Source of the DNA: Sebastes aleutianus
Taxonomy: Eukaryota > Chordata > Actinopteri > Perciformes > Sebastidae
NCBI GenBank assembly: GCA_916700875.1
Contig: CAKAKS010000031.1
Coordinates: 21,067,380 to 21,131,379, forward strand
Reading direction: 5' to 3'
DNA: 64,000 bases
Part shown: in pieces, positions 1 to 10,294 of the stretch
Numbering within the stretch: position 1 is the stretch's first letter
How the letters are laid out: every line of letters begins with the position of its first letter
Position numbers and translations under genes: made by a program
Notes under the pieces: model-generated
What the model was told of the DNA's origin: nothing
Databases searched by the model: none
The model's input: only the letters and a program-made list of their open reading frames with translations

Positions 1-699
1 GCTGCTTAAACGTGGTAATTCTTCCAGAGCAGGTAGGTTTAATGGGATTGGTGAAGATTAGGCTACTGTACGAGCAGCCTATTCTGCTGCTACAACACTA
101 AGCACCAGACTTAAATCCCTCTCCACGCACACAGTTACAGCTCTGTGCCATACCTTTCACTAAATAGCTGTTTCCTTATAATCCGGCTTTGGAGCCTAAA
201 TCTCCTCTTTGCCATATAGCACAGCTCAATACAATACAACCACACTAACTACTAACAGGTCACATGGGAGCATTTTAAACACAGGTGGACATAAAGAATA
301 GAAAGAGAGATACAGTTGGACAAACTAACAGGTACTGACAGAATTTTACCCAGAAACAAATGACAGGCGTTGACCATCTTTACCAGTCCACTTCGACAAG
401 TAGAAAATCACTGAGAGGCGCAGGAGTCAACTATCCACCTTGACCACTTCCTTATGACCTACATAGCACTTCTTGGGCTGGGAAAACGTTTGCCAGTGAA
501 CATGATCCAAACAGCAATTATGTTTCCTCCAAAATGTATTTGGCAAAAACCACCAAGTAGTAATTGAACATTTTGGAATCAGGGTTGGGCTTGAAAATCT
601 ATATTTTTTCAGTAAATCCCATGAAGAGGCCAAAACCCAATAATGAATTGTGTATAAAATGTTATTCCTCTGTACCATAGAGGCCTATTTAAGCATTAA
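1..699. other. Intron 3 sequence, nothing recognised
   Basis: AT-rich single-copy-looking sequence inside ST8SIA3 intron 3. The minus-strand frame at 427-678 has no family resemblance. The last ST8SIA3 exon (expected to start YWKNKH) is not present. Confidence 0.6.
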
Positions 700-703
700 T
701 TAA

Positions 704-1233
704 AGCAGCAGTAGTTAAGATTGGAGCAAATATGGTCACTATATCCTGACAGTAGTGCATGAGACAGGTAATCTGAAAAAAAAGCATGTGCCTCTGTGCC
801 CTCCGGTGCTCCTAACGGCATCTGCAAGATTTCACAGACCGGAGGAAAACAACCAGTCAGAGCCGAGCTGGAGCCTTGCCGTCTCTGAGCAGCTGTCAAT
901 CACTCGCGAACTCCGATCAAACGGTCAAACTAGGCAACGCTGATCAAATATGAATCAATATTCTGTTACTGTAATGCCTATTTCTCATGTAAAATGTTCT
1001 AAGAAACATCTTGTAGTGTACTGTTTAGTTGTAAAATGAGAAAGTTTGAGATCTGTTGAGGAAATACCAAGAACTGCCCACCAGCCAGAGCAAGATTTTT
1101 AAAGCCTGAAAACCGAGCCATGAGGAGGTGCAGACATCTAGTTTTCTCTCAGAACACTTGAATTACGACATGCTAAAAGGTTGTTATGGAAGTTTTACCC
1201 AATTATGCCAAAAATATTTTGCCTACTGCCGCT
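704..1233. mobile_element. MITE family M, copy 1 (TTAA-flanked)
   Basis: A 530-bp element flanked by TTAA at 700-703 and 1234-1237. Its imperfect terminal inverted repeats begin AGCAGCAGTAG on the left and AGCGGCAGTAG on the right (read inward). It matches 22541-23185 and part of it matches 49826-50022. It has no transposase frame, so it is non-autonomous. TTAA target duplication is typical of piggyBac and Kolobok superfamilies. It lies in intron 3 of ST8SIA3. Confidence 0.7.
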
Positions 1234-1329
1234 TTAAGATGTCATTATCCAGGTACGGATCACAGGTAAATACCAGATGGAGATGAGGTCTTTGCTGTTA
1301 ATGTAGTACAGTGTTACTGAGCGTCTTAC

Positions 1330-1887
1330 CTGTTGATATACTGCATGATGTTTCCGGGCCAGGCCAGCTGGACCTTCAGCTGACCTCGATGTTCCACGAA
1401 GAAGTCGACCAGCGTCCTCGTCACTGTAGCTGACGTGTGGAAGAAAAACGCCGGGATCCACAGGATGGCGCCGTCAAGCTTCTTCAGGCTCAGGAAGAAG
1501 TTGTTCCTGTCCTGCACAGTCAGTAAGTTGTTGTAGTATTTCTCCAGGATGCTGGGGTTGAAGGTCGTCATGTTGGTCCGCCGCCCGACGTCCTTCTTAA
1601 AGATCTCGGTCGGCGCGAAATTGCAGCGGAAGACAAAGTCAAACTTCTCGATCTGGGGGCCGCAGCGAGAGCCGGTGAGGATGCCGCTGTTGCCGATCAC
1701 GGCACAGACATTGTAGTGCTTGTTGAGGATCGGCGAGACATTAGGGAGGAGCGAGCGGAAATTCTCGCCGATGGAGAAAACGTACTTGTGGCTTGAGTAG
1801 TCATAGTGCATCAGCTGTCCGGTTCGGACTGAGTCTCTTATCAGTGAGAAGTTGTGGGGGATGTCGATGTATTGTGAGATCTCATTT
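1330..1887 (-). CDS. st8sia3: ST8SIA3 coding exon 3: sialylmotif L half of the catalytic domain
   Basis: This exon encodes residues 96-280 plus the ends of the split Lys95 and Arg281 codons. It begins after the acceptor TTTCAG|A at 1888/1887 and ends at the donor CAG|GTAAGA at 1330/1329. The donor-substrate sialylmotif L covers ~152-199. It has the invariant CAVIGNSGIL block (Cys156, Asn161-Ser-Gly) and DFVFRCNFAPTE (Cys183). In the family the first Cys pairs with a Cys of motif S, which is in the missing last exon. Further on, FNPSILEKYYNNLL, KKLDGAILWIPAFFFH and VDFFVEHRGQLKVQLAWPG are near-identical to mammalian ST8SIA3, which separates it from other ST8SIA paralogues. N-linked sequons are at Asn107, Asn144 and Asn200. 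The frame is intact, so the gene looks functional. Confidence 0.95.
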
Positions 1888-1963
1888 CTGAAAGACAAAA
1901 AAAATATTTTTTGTTCATTACTGCATCCTTACTGTAATTATCCACTAGTCAGACTAAATACAA

Positions 1964-2212
1964 TGTCTTCTATTAGTTTTCCATCTCTGATGAAGAGCAG
2001 CGCACAGCCGCTTCTCAAGCCTAAGGGCCCTATTTTAACGATTATATGCTATTTTAGCATATAATTATTAAATAATGTTTATAATAAAGTAATTTCTGTA
2101 GGTAAATATTGGGGTAATTTGGCAACAATTCCAAAGAAATGTCAAATAGGTTACTTGCTAATTATCACTGAATTACCATGACATTTGCGGACCTGTAAAA
2201 TTAAGTGTTACC
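1964..2212. mobile_element. MITE family C, truncated copy
   Basis: One end of the family C element, with the terminus AAGTGTTACC at 2203-2212 preceded by the shared blocks CCTAAGGGCCCTATTTTAAC and GGTAAATATTGGGGTAATTT. It matches 30344-30829, 32355-32984 and 57345-58052. The other half is absent. It lies in intron 2 of ST8SIA3. Confidence 0.7.
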
Positions 2213-2349
2213 GATTGTTTCGACATTTCAGATTTATTCCAATTGTTTGTTTGTTTTTATTTTGTTATATTCATCTTTTCCTTTCCTTATATTTTATTTG
2301 TTGTATAATTTATTGTGTTTTTATACTGTAAAATATATTTGCAGAATTG

Positions 2350-2530
2350 TAATAAATTAAATAAAGTATATATATATACTTTATATATATTTATATATAT
2401 ATATTTATATTTATATTTATATATAAATACATATATGTATATATATAAATATATTTATATAAATATAAATACATATATATATAAATATATTTATATTTAT
2501 ATATAAATATATATATATAAATATATATAT
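2350..2530. repeat. AT-rich low-complexity tract (TATA/TATTTA)n
   Basis: About 180 bp made almost only of A and T in alternating TATA and TTTATA units, inside ST8SIA3 intron 2. Reading frames over it are artefacts. Confidence 0.85.
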
Positions 2531-2555
2531 TACAAGCTAAAATGTATACAAAAAT

Positions 2556-2643
2556 GAAATAAAATGTTCTGCTATTTTAAGTTTAGTTGACAAGTTAAAT
2601 TTTTCTTGTCAACTAAACTTAAAGTAGTAGAACATTTTATTTC
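2556..2643. repeat. Intronic near-perfect hairpin (39-bp stem)
   Basis: The left arm 2556-2594 and the right arm 2605-2643 are reverse complements with two mismatches, around a 10-nt T-rich loop at 2595-2604. The arms begin GAAATAAAATGTTCT on either strand. It could be a MITE palindrome or a pre-miRNA-like fold in the ST8SIA3 transcript. Confidence 0.8.
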
Positions 2644-2699
2644 TTTATAAAATGTATTTATTATTTCTTTTATTTTTCCTGTGGTCTAGTGTTAACATT

Positions 2700-2830
2700 T
2701 TTTACAAAAATCGCGATAAATCGCAATACTTGTAGAATCGCAATACTTAAAAATCACAATACTTATCGAATCAGCACCCAAGCATCGTGATAGTATCGAA
2801 TCGGGAGATAGGTGTATCGTCCCATTTCTA
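2700..2830. mobile_element. hAT-like element end (fragment)
   Basis: Repeated AATCGCAATACTT units followed by GTATCGAATCGGGAG and GTATCGTCCCATTTCTAG. I recognise this as the end of a common teleost hAT-type non-autonomous repeat. The other end was not located. It sits just outside exon 2. Confidence 0.5.
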
Positions 2831-2867
2831 GTGTGTGTGTGTGTGTGTGTGATTGTGTGTGTGTGTG
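2831..2867. repeat. (GT)n microsatellite at the exon 2 donor
   Basis: An interrupted GT run. On the gene's sense strand it is (CA)n, starting directly after GTACGT of the exon 2 splice donor. Confidence 0.9.
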
Positions 2868-2873
2868 ACGTAC

Positions 2874-2993
2874 TTCAGCCGTATAAAAGCAGAGCTGTTG
2901 TAGGTCCATTTAGAGGAGTTCTGCATGTCTTCGCTGAGAGAGTTGGTCAGAGGAGTGAAAGCTGGATCCAGATACTTCAACGCCAGCTGGGAG
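2874..2993 (-). CDS. st8sia3: ST8SIA3 coding exon 2: lumenal stem
   Basis: This 120-nt exon is too short for simple ORF finding. It was located by homology: SQLALKYLDPAFTPLTNSL parallels human ST8SIA3 right after the exon 1 junction. The acceptor is GTGTAG|C, and the exon's first base completes the Arg55 codon begun in exon 1. It encodes residues 56-94 and two bases of Lys95, then the donor AA|GTACGT at 2874/2873. Two N-glycosylation sequons are visible (Asn80-Ser-Ser and Asn87-Ser-Ser). The exon is symmetric (phase 2 in, phase 2 out, 40 codons), so skipping it would keep the frame and only shorten the stem. A (CA)n tract on the sense strand begins within about seven bases of the donor. Confidence 0.9.
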
Positions 2994-3165
2994 CTACACA
3001 GACGAAGAGGAGGAGGGAGAGGAGAATAGAGACAGGGAGGTTAACCCAGTCTTCCTGCGTTAAAATTAGGTCGTTCTCATCCACTTGCACTTCGATATGT
3101 TTTGAGGAGCATTTTAGCTCTTGTAAACAATGTTTGTAGGCTAATGCAAAACATCCTCATTGGTT

Positions 3166-3337
3166 CAACGGTCTGTTATTTCTTTATAGCAGACCGTTGC
3201 TATGGGCACAGTTCTGTGTCAAATTATTGATTTCTTAAGTAAGTAGCGATGTAAAAAGCGGGATAATGTACAGCGAACCGGTCATTGTTGTGAAAGAAAC
3301 CCTCCAAAACAATGGCCGGCTTGCTGTACATTATCCC
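3166..3337. mobile_element. Palindromic MITE with two nested hairpins
   Basis: Two inverted repeats lie close together. AACGGTCTG pairs with CAGACCGTT at about 3169-3200, and GGGATAATGTACAG (from 3260) pairs with CTGTACATTATCCC (to 3337). This structure is typical of a short fold-back MITE. It lies in ST8SIA3 intron 1. Confidence 0.6.
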
Positions 3338-3340
3338 TTA

Positions 3341-4165
3341 CTTAGAAACCAATAGCCAATCAGAGGCAAAATACAGTAAAGCTTCAGCGTAGCTCTGCAG
3401 AAAATGAATGATTACTGATATTTTGTCTTTTTCCTCCATCAGTATCACACCTCTTCACAAAGCTAAAATGCCTCCAAAACAAGTCGATCAAATGTGCAAG
3501 TGTTTGAGCCATTCAGCAAACATATAAGGTTGTGTTCCTTTAGGAAACCAGCTGCAGGGAAAAACAGATTCAGACATTTTCATTTACACTATCAGCTCAG
3601 TGTAAATGCAGACTTTCAGCCTCTTTCCTTACTCAAAACTAGAATAAAATCAACCCAGTGTACTGCGGGAGCAATAAGGCCAAACTGTTGCAGAAATTCT
3701 GTCCATCTTAGCAAGTTATTCATATCATTCGTATGTGTGAAATATGTACCCTTCCACCAAATTTTGGTTTCATGTACTTCCTTCACTTTCAAGATGGTTT
3801 TAAAGCAACCACCCACATCTTGAAATGATCCCTTGTTTACCGCATTTCAAGGCATTTAAACTACTTTAAAAATCCCAAAATTTGATCTCATTTTATGACT
3901 GAACATGAGGTCGACGTACTTGATAAGATGAACACTTTTTTTTGCAGTGCAAGAAGCCTCGACTCTTTCAATGCTACAAATGAGTATATTAAAACTTAAC
4001 CAGAAGCTTAACAGTTTACTTCATAAGCGTTTCTATATGTCTGATTTTTGCATGGAAACCTTGACATTTTTAATGCATATTTCTTGTCCGTGGTGCTGTC
4101 TCCTGGTAGAATGACTTCCCTCTTAGGGCAAAACAGCATTCAGTCCCATTTCCTGTAAACGTGGA
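3341..4165. other. Intron 1 sequence, nothing recognised
   Basis: AT-rich sequence. The overlapping frames at 3494-3823 (+) and 3616-3816 (-) resemble no family, and no clear repeat structure is visible. Confidence 0.5.
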
Positions 4166-4505
4166 CACTATGTCTTACCCAGAGTCGAATGAGAAAATGG
4201 ACATCGGTTTCATTCTCTGTGCATCTGGTACAGAGAAAGATCCAGGATATGTTTAGCCTAGCTTAGCACAAACAATGGAAGCAAATGAAAACTGCTAGCC
4301 TAACTACATTAAAAGACAAAAAATGCACCTTTCAACTACTCCAAAACTGTCTGATTTGGAGTAGTTGAAACTGCACCCAGAAAGTCAGTCAGAAAGGCAG
4401 TTTTCACCTGCTTCAGATCTTTGTGGTAAGCTAAGCTAAACCTTGGACCTCTCCTTGTTCTGGCCGCACAGAGATGAAACTGATCTTCTCATCTGACTCT
4501 GGGAA
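4166..4505. mobile_element. Probable interspersed repeat (GCTTAGCACAAA type)
   Basis: The sequence contains TTTAGCCTAGCTTAGCACAA and GTAAGCTAAGCTAAACC, blocks that I associate with a common teleost interspersed repeat. It also has the internal inverted repeat CAACTACTCCAAAACTG / GATTTGGAGTAGTTG. No second copy was found in this window, so this is tentative. Confidence 0.35.
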
Positions 4506-4921
4506 AGACAGACAAAGAGGTTTTTCCACAATGTTAGGAAGTCAGTAGAACTTGCCTCTTTAACACTAAACTTCTGCCTTTGACTAAACATCAAAATGCC
4601 AAGGTTTCAGGTCAAGACTCTGCTATGGCAGACACAACCGGTCAAATAGTATTTGCAAGTAAGTTTGGTTCATCTCGCATGAAGAACGAGGTCGGTGGAA
4701 TTTGCTGCATCAGGACAGTTCAGACAGCGTCAGAGGTTGGATCACTGAGGAATCCAACACTCTGTAACTTATACTGTCCTGCATGGCAAACCCCTCCTCT
4801 GTGACACCTGGCCAGTCTTAGACAAGCCTTAAAGGTATGCGTAAATACTGTTTGACCTGGATCTGATGGCAGTCAGACCTCCAGCAGCGTTATTTTGTTG
4901 TTGCAGCATCCGCCATCTTTG

Positions 4922-4989
4922 CAGCCAGCGAGGCTCAGCCAGCGAGGCTCAGCCAGCGAGGCTCAGCCAGAGAGGCTCAACCAGAGAGG
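4922..4989. repeat. 15-bp tandem repeat, about 4.5 copies
   Basis: The unit CAGCCAGCGAGGCTC is repeated head to tail, with the last copies changing to AGAGAGGCTCAAC. It lies in ST8SIA3 intron 1. Confidence 0.85.
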
Positions 4990-6040
4990 TGCAGGGCTGA
5001 ATCAGGATCAGCATGATATAGCTACTGATTCGAATTTGGAAATACTAAAGATGAGTACATTGCAGTTGGGAAATCTCAACTAGATTTTTGTATTGATGTC
5101 GGACTTTTCATTAGAGTCCGGATTTTCAAAATATATACCTAGGTATAGCCTTTATATGCACACAAGTTATTTTCTTGCGTGCAGAAGATAATAACTAAGA
5201 TTAAGATTAAAAAAACATGTTTGGGGGCTAGGTACTATTTTGTTACTAATCCCCAAATATGTAGATGATTCATGTTGTATCAAGGAATATAACTTTGACT
5301 ACAATAATTAACTTGTGTCAAAGATAACTAAAAACTTCTATATTACTGCAAGCTTCTGATAGAATAATGAGATTGTGTGACACACTATTCTGTTGTGAAA
5401 AATACTGGCTAAACTCCACTAAATTAGATCCGAGAAATATATTTTGTTCAAATGCTTTTTCACTATTTCATGCTGTTTCAAATCCAACACCACACCATCC
5501 AAAAGGCCTCAGTGATTCATTCAGGGTCATAGACTCGTAGCTGCTTTGTGTCTCATTAGTGACACAAACAGTCCGATGCTCAATGTCCATAGACCATAGA
5601 TAGATAGATAGATGTAGAGATAGAGAGATAGAGAAAGAGAGAGGAAAAAACAGGTAAAGATCAAGCTCCCGTTGAAAAACATAAATATTAAAATAAAGGA
5701 AAAGGCAAGACAGAGTACATCCTTATGTTCTGAATTAAAACATCAGCACTTTGATTCACCTCAGGTCGGGTTTGCGAGGCGGCCTCTCGCTGCAGGAGGA
5801 ATGTAAAACAAAAACAAAAAAATGAACTCACTCTTATCTTCATCATCACCAGTGACTTTAAAATGACATTTAACTGACAGAAAGGAATACCAAGTAGACT
5901 CTATAAAGACCTGGCATGCAGAGGTAAAGTGCATTTCAAATACTTACACGATGTTATATAATTGTAACAATAAAACACTTATAATTGTGATATAATCCAG
6001 CTGTGATGGTCATCACTTGAGTTGTATGGCACTTTTTGCA
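4990..6040. other. Intron 1 sequence with a small GATA/GA tract
   Basis: No gene is seen. A short (GATA)n-(GA)n tract lies at ~5596-5642. The stretch 5500-5590 is free of obvious repeats. Confidence 0.5.
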
Positions 6041-6117
6041 AGTGGTTTCCGATGCCGAGGAGCACTGACCAAACGTCGATATTTGACGAGTTGGCAGTGA
6101 GAACGGGTTGCATTGTG
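6041..6117. mobile_element. MITE family A, terminal fragment
   Basis: CCGATGCCGAGGAGCACTGA followed by TATTTGACGAGTTGGCAGTG, matching the right terminus of the full family A copy at 62519-63077. Confidence 0.65.
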
Positions 6118-7298
6118 AGCATGTTAGCATGCTGGCGTTAGCATTTATCTGAATGCGCCACTGTGCCCAATTACAGTCTCACAGAGCTGCTAGTGTTTCT
6201 GTATACTCAACCGAAATGTATTTGTACAATGAAAGGTACAGTGAAGACCTAACTAGAGCTACAACTATGACTTTTGGGTAGTTCTTCACAAACTTCTAGT
6301 CCTGCACAACCACGCACTGCGACAGCTTGCAGAGCCACCGTGCCCGGGGAGAGTCCATCTTCAATGTGTTCAGTAAATTTCATGGAAATCCTCCATTGGA
6401 GTCCAGTAGAGATGTAGGCCTGATGGTCCATCAGATGGACTAACACCTTCTCTATCGACTGGCTGCACCGCATTCAGAACAAAACCAAAAATGTCACCAT
6501 GTTCCTGATCATAAACTCTCACTCTACAACAACACAGCAGGGAACTTCTACAGATTTGTCCACTAGAGTGTTTTCTCTTCAAAATGCTGCCCCTCCTTCA
6601 CATCTAACTCACTCTGAGCGTAACCTTGGCCCCGCGGTGACGGCGAGCGGGGAAGAAAATGATTACAGGCGGCGGGAAAATGAATGCGGCTTTCACGCTG
6701 TAAATCAGATCCAAGGGCGGCTCGCTGGCCTCCAGAACCTTCATCGGAACGATGCTGTTTTAGCATCGCCCTCCGGACCTGACCGAACATGTCGGACTGC
6801 AAAGATTTACGGAATGATTTTCCATGGAGCTAGTACTGCAGTGGCCCGACTGAAATCTGGAAAAGTATCTGAGAGCCCTCCTGGTGTCAACAGACATCTC
6901 GTCTGGACTGGAATCAGATGCATTCAGTAAACCCAGATGTAAACACCTCAGACACACACACACTGAGGATCTGACCATCTAAATGTGTTCTGGAGGTGGT
7001 CAGCCTCATTAACAACAACCTACTGATAGATAGCTGCCCCCTCGCTTAGCTCGCCTGCCCCATTAGCATCTGTTCCTTAATGTATTTCCTCATCGAGGGT
7101 TTCTTTCATCAGTCTTTCCGAAAAGTTGACGGTAAAACAGTTGACTGATTAGAGGGCACTCAGTTTACTATTTGTTGCTGTCCAGTGACGGGTGGTGCTG
7201 AATTAATGTTGCCGTGGCGTATTGTAAAGGGTGGGAAGAACTTTCAAAATATCCGATGGGGGGTAGGTACAGAAGGTACAGTTCTGATTCCACTTAAG
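6118..7298. other. Intron 1 sequence, nothing recognised
   Basis: Mixed-composition DNA. Overlapping frames on both strands at 6249-6978 have no family features and cover each other, so they are not called genes. GC rises modestly around 6600-6800. Confidence 0.45.
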
Positions 7299-7776
7299 GT
7301 GGATGCTATCGGTTAAACTAAATATTAATAATTCATTAAAAGCTGAGGAGTTGTAGCCTGGTTGTCGCATTTATTCACCGACAAATAAACTGTACACACA
7401 CTGCTACAGCTACGTTCACAGCTATAACGCCACCGACAACCCCACTCTCACCGCCACTGCCACACACACACGGTCTGTCGGACACTCGCTAACGTAACAC
7501 CGGGCAGACACACAGCTGACAACCTGTCAAATTAAACTAAATTATGCGGTGGAGACTTACTGGGAAAGTGGCTGCATGTGTCCTTGACACTACACTCAGC
7601 ACCGTGGCTGCTAACGCTCCTGGACGGGTGAACTGGGGACTCAGTAGTCTTTTGCACATACACTGCAGCTGGCGCACCGCTGCATGCGAGGCACTAATTT
7701 TGTTGGTTAACGGTTAATAATTGGTTAACGATGGTCGGTTATCGGTTAAAAAAAAAAATCTAAATTAGCATCCCTA
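7299..7776. mobile_element. hAT-like non-autonomous element
   Basis: About 480 bp with roughly inverted ends: GGATGCTATCGGTTAAAC at the left, and TAAATTAGCATCCCTA at the right, where CGGTTAACG-type units recur. Ends reading TAGGGATGCTAAT with GGTTAAC subterminal repeats are typical of teleost hAT MITEs. No transposase is seen. Confidence 0.5.
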
Positions 7777-8700
7777 ACTTAAGGCTATAGCCTTAAACCC
7801 ATAGGCTCTATAAAAACAGAAAATCAACTTGAGCAACTGTAAAAAAAAGTTTTGTTTTTCAGTATTGAATATCTTCCTTCCTAAAATCGTTTCAAACCAA
7901 ATACTTCGAAAGTAATTGTAACATTGCCAGTTAATGGACTTAAGGAGAAACCGAGGAGCTGTGAGTGAACATGCTGATCTAGTTCACAGCTGTAGGATTA
8001 AGTGACAGATGCCCTGTTTTCCTTCAGGCTGATACACTCTCACACTGACAGAGAAAACACACTGACATGCACTACATTAAGACTAGTTTAACAGAGCAAA
8101 GCTGTCTCCTCATTTAAACAACAAATCAGCCAATCAGTGTCATCCACCACTGACATGAGAGATAAAATGTAGTCTGCCTGATTATACTGTATATTCATGA
8201 GAAAATGTGTTAATATTGCTGTCTGTCAGATAATATAAACCTGATTCTGCTGAGACTTCTTAAGTCTTTTAATAAAAATGCTTTGCAGAGGCAGCAGCAG
8301 TAACTGTGCTTCATTCTACAATAAGGAAAGCTTCTATTTGTCTTCTATTTAAAATAAAGTCCTGTAGAGGAAGCTGATGATGATTTGGGGGTTTATTAGT
8401 TCAGCACATAATTCTTCTCTCTTCCTTGTTAAATTATTAGATTCTCATCAATCTTCACCTGATCTGATGACTTTTTAATAAAGATTGTAAGTCGATCTGA
8501 ATTCAGGCAGCTGCTAACTACTGTGCTATACAGCTATACTATGTGTATAGCTGCTAGTAATAGTTGTGATACCAACAGTTGTAGCAGTAACAATAGCAAT
8601 AGTTGTACTGTAGTAGTAGGAGTAAGAATTCTAGTAGTAATAGTTGTGGCAAAGTTTTTTTACATGTATTAATGTGTTTTAATTGTTTTTTATTGCCAAT
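7777..8700. other. Intron 1 sequence with a degenerate AGT/GTA tract
   Basis: No gene is seen. A decayed trinucleotide tract (AGTAGT/GTAGTA) lies at ~8560-8650. Confidence 0.5.
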
Positions 8701-8877
8701 GTGTGAACAGGTTGTAACCTAAAAAATGAGTTTCCTCTATCAGCCTGTTGACTGCTTTTAATGTGAAGAACCCGTGCCCATTTTTCCAGGAAAATACAAC
8801 GGATGTGACGTCATGCGCGATCACGAGTGCCTTATTTTCAGCTCTAGTGTGCAACCATAGCTAACGTTCGGTTAGAA

Positions 8878-9072
8878 ATGGAGACCGCTAACGCCAACAA
8901 ACGACCAGCCGCCACCACAACTCAGACTCCAACACAAACTCCAAGGAAACACCAAAAAACTAAGTTATATCTAGTGAAGCCCGTCTTGCAAAACAGGAAT
9001 GTGACCGACCTCGGGGGGAAAACTAGGGTCAACATCGGCCGGGCCTTCCATTCATGGAGGGACCTTCGTTTG
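8878..9072 (+). pseudogene. Transposon-derived first-exon fragment
   Basis: An open frame begins METANANKRPAATTTQTPTQ and ends in TDLGGKTRVNIGRAFHSWRD just before a donor-like G|GTAAAC at 9072/9073. RVNIG-AF-WR at the end of a short basic first exon is a pattern I remember from repeat-associated teleost predicted proteins. I cannot name the superfamily firmly. The sequence upstream (8815-8870) is CpG-containing and could be its old promoter. No following exon was found before 10.1 kb, and the piece lies antisense inside ST8SIA3 intron 1, so it is called a relic rather than a working gene. Confidence 0.4.
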
Positions 9073-9183
9073 GTAAACTAACATTACTGCCAAGCATGTG
9101 AAATATATAGTGATATTGTGCTTTTAGCTAGCTAACGTCAATCAACATGATGCCTGTCAATCACGTTCGGTCTTGTGTCGCCT

Positions 9184-9387
9184 CATGGTACATGTCCACA
9201 GGGGCATTTTTTATCATTAAGGGATCCCCTCGCTTCCCTGCATTGGAGGCTTGATGGGCTGCCACTAGAAACAAGGCACTCAGCACCTGATTGGACGAAC
9301 ACTTACCCTCGTGGGCTGCTGCTGCCAGCTTTCAAACCGGAACGAATGGGAAGCGTGGAAAGGACGGAGCCTGTGGACATGTACCAT
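9184..9387. mobile_element. Short MITE with 18-bp terminal inverted repeats
   Basis: ATGGTACATGTCCACAGG at the left and its reverse complement CCTGTGGACATGTACCAT at the right enclose about 165 bp. There is no coding capacity. Confidence 0.65.
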
Positions 9388-10080
9388 CACTGTTTTGACC
9401 GATGCTCGCTCGCGTCTACGTAGACGCTGAATGTCGTTGACTGAACGGCCACCGGTGTCACTGTTGAGTTAACCAGCAATTTCTGATTCTTACATTGAGC
9501 CCCTTTAATCAGTGTTCTTTCTGGACAATAAGGTCGAACAAAGCTGGAAGCTTTTGTCTCAAATATCACAGTATGCTGATAGCATTACAGGAACTGTGGT
9601 GCTCAAACCACAGAAACAGCCCCCAGACCTAAAGTGCATTTAATCAGGTCCTTTAGTGTATAAATGAGGAGAAGGAACATTTGAATACAGTATGGTCTGA
9701 GACACTAAGAGCCTATTCTTCCAGTGAGTAACCATTAAACATAAGAGAACGACAAACCGCCTACTGCATGAAAGCTGTGAGCTGTCAGGCCTCAGACAGC
9801 AGAGAGGCCTTCATCTGTGTCTGAGCAGTGCTACACCTTTTCAGCAGACTAAGTTTATGTATTTTTCTGATGAAATTGCTCCACCCTACCAGCACAAACT
9901 GAGACATGAGAAAAATATATTAAAAAAACAACAACAAAGTCATTAATGAGGATTTAAGACAACCAAATGGCACATTAGGAGGCACATACTGTATCAACAC
10001 TACAGGTCACAATCAGCTGTTTTTTTCTACCTCATCAGCACCTGGAATGACTAAAAATAAAAATGCAATTGCTCAGCATT
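9388..10080. other. Intron 1 sequence, nothing recognised
   Basis: No gene or clear repeat is seen. A short palindromic CGTCTACGTAGACG lies at 9413-9426. Confidence 0.45.
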
Positions 10081-10086
10081 TACGCC

Positions 10087-10112
10087 TCCAGCTCAGCTCA
10101 GCTCAGCTCAGC
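10087..10112. repeat. (CAGCT)n tandem repeat next to the exon 1 donor
   Basis: Four to five copies of CAGCT within 20-45 bp downstream of the exon 1 splice donor (sense strand AGCTG). Confidence 0.85.
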
Positions 10113-10130
10113 CAGCAGGCCTGGACTCAC

Positions 10131-10294
10131 CGAAACCCTGCGTGGAACATGGACATCCTGGGTCCTCCATTGGGTCCATATCTGGGGGTGCTGAGCAGAA
10201 AGTCCTTCTTGATGGACACGTAGCTGATGAGCGACAGGATGAGCAGAGCCACGCTGAACATGACGAGCCCCAGCGCGCTGGCGATCCGCACCAT
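10131..10294 (-). CDS. st8sia3: ST8SIA3 coding exon 1: cytosolic tip, signal anchor, start of stem
   Basis: This exon encodes residues 1-54 plus two bases of codon 55. It starts MVRIASALGLVMFSV and ends MSMFHAGF, matching the start of ST8SIA3 (human begins with five extra residues before the equivalent Met). Residues ~6-26 are one uninterrupted hydrophobic segment ending LILSLISYV, the type II signal anchor that holds the enzyme in the Golgi. The charged KK at 29-30 follows it and begins the lumenal stem. The start at 10294 is chosen because it matches the family N-terminus and has a strong Kozak context (A at -3, G at +4). The frame stays open upstream to 10495, so a longer N-terminus cannot be excluded. 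The exon ends with the donor CG|GTGAGT at 10131/10130, phase 2. Confidence 0.92.

Noticed and set aside
1..1329. Search for the last ST8SIA3 exon (YWKNKH start, motif S, motif VS)
   Set aside because: No matching sequence on the minus strand; the exon must lie outside the window.
1234..1461. 75-residue minus-strand frame overlapping exon 3
   Set aside because: Shadow frame of the ST8SIA3 exon.
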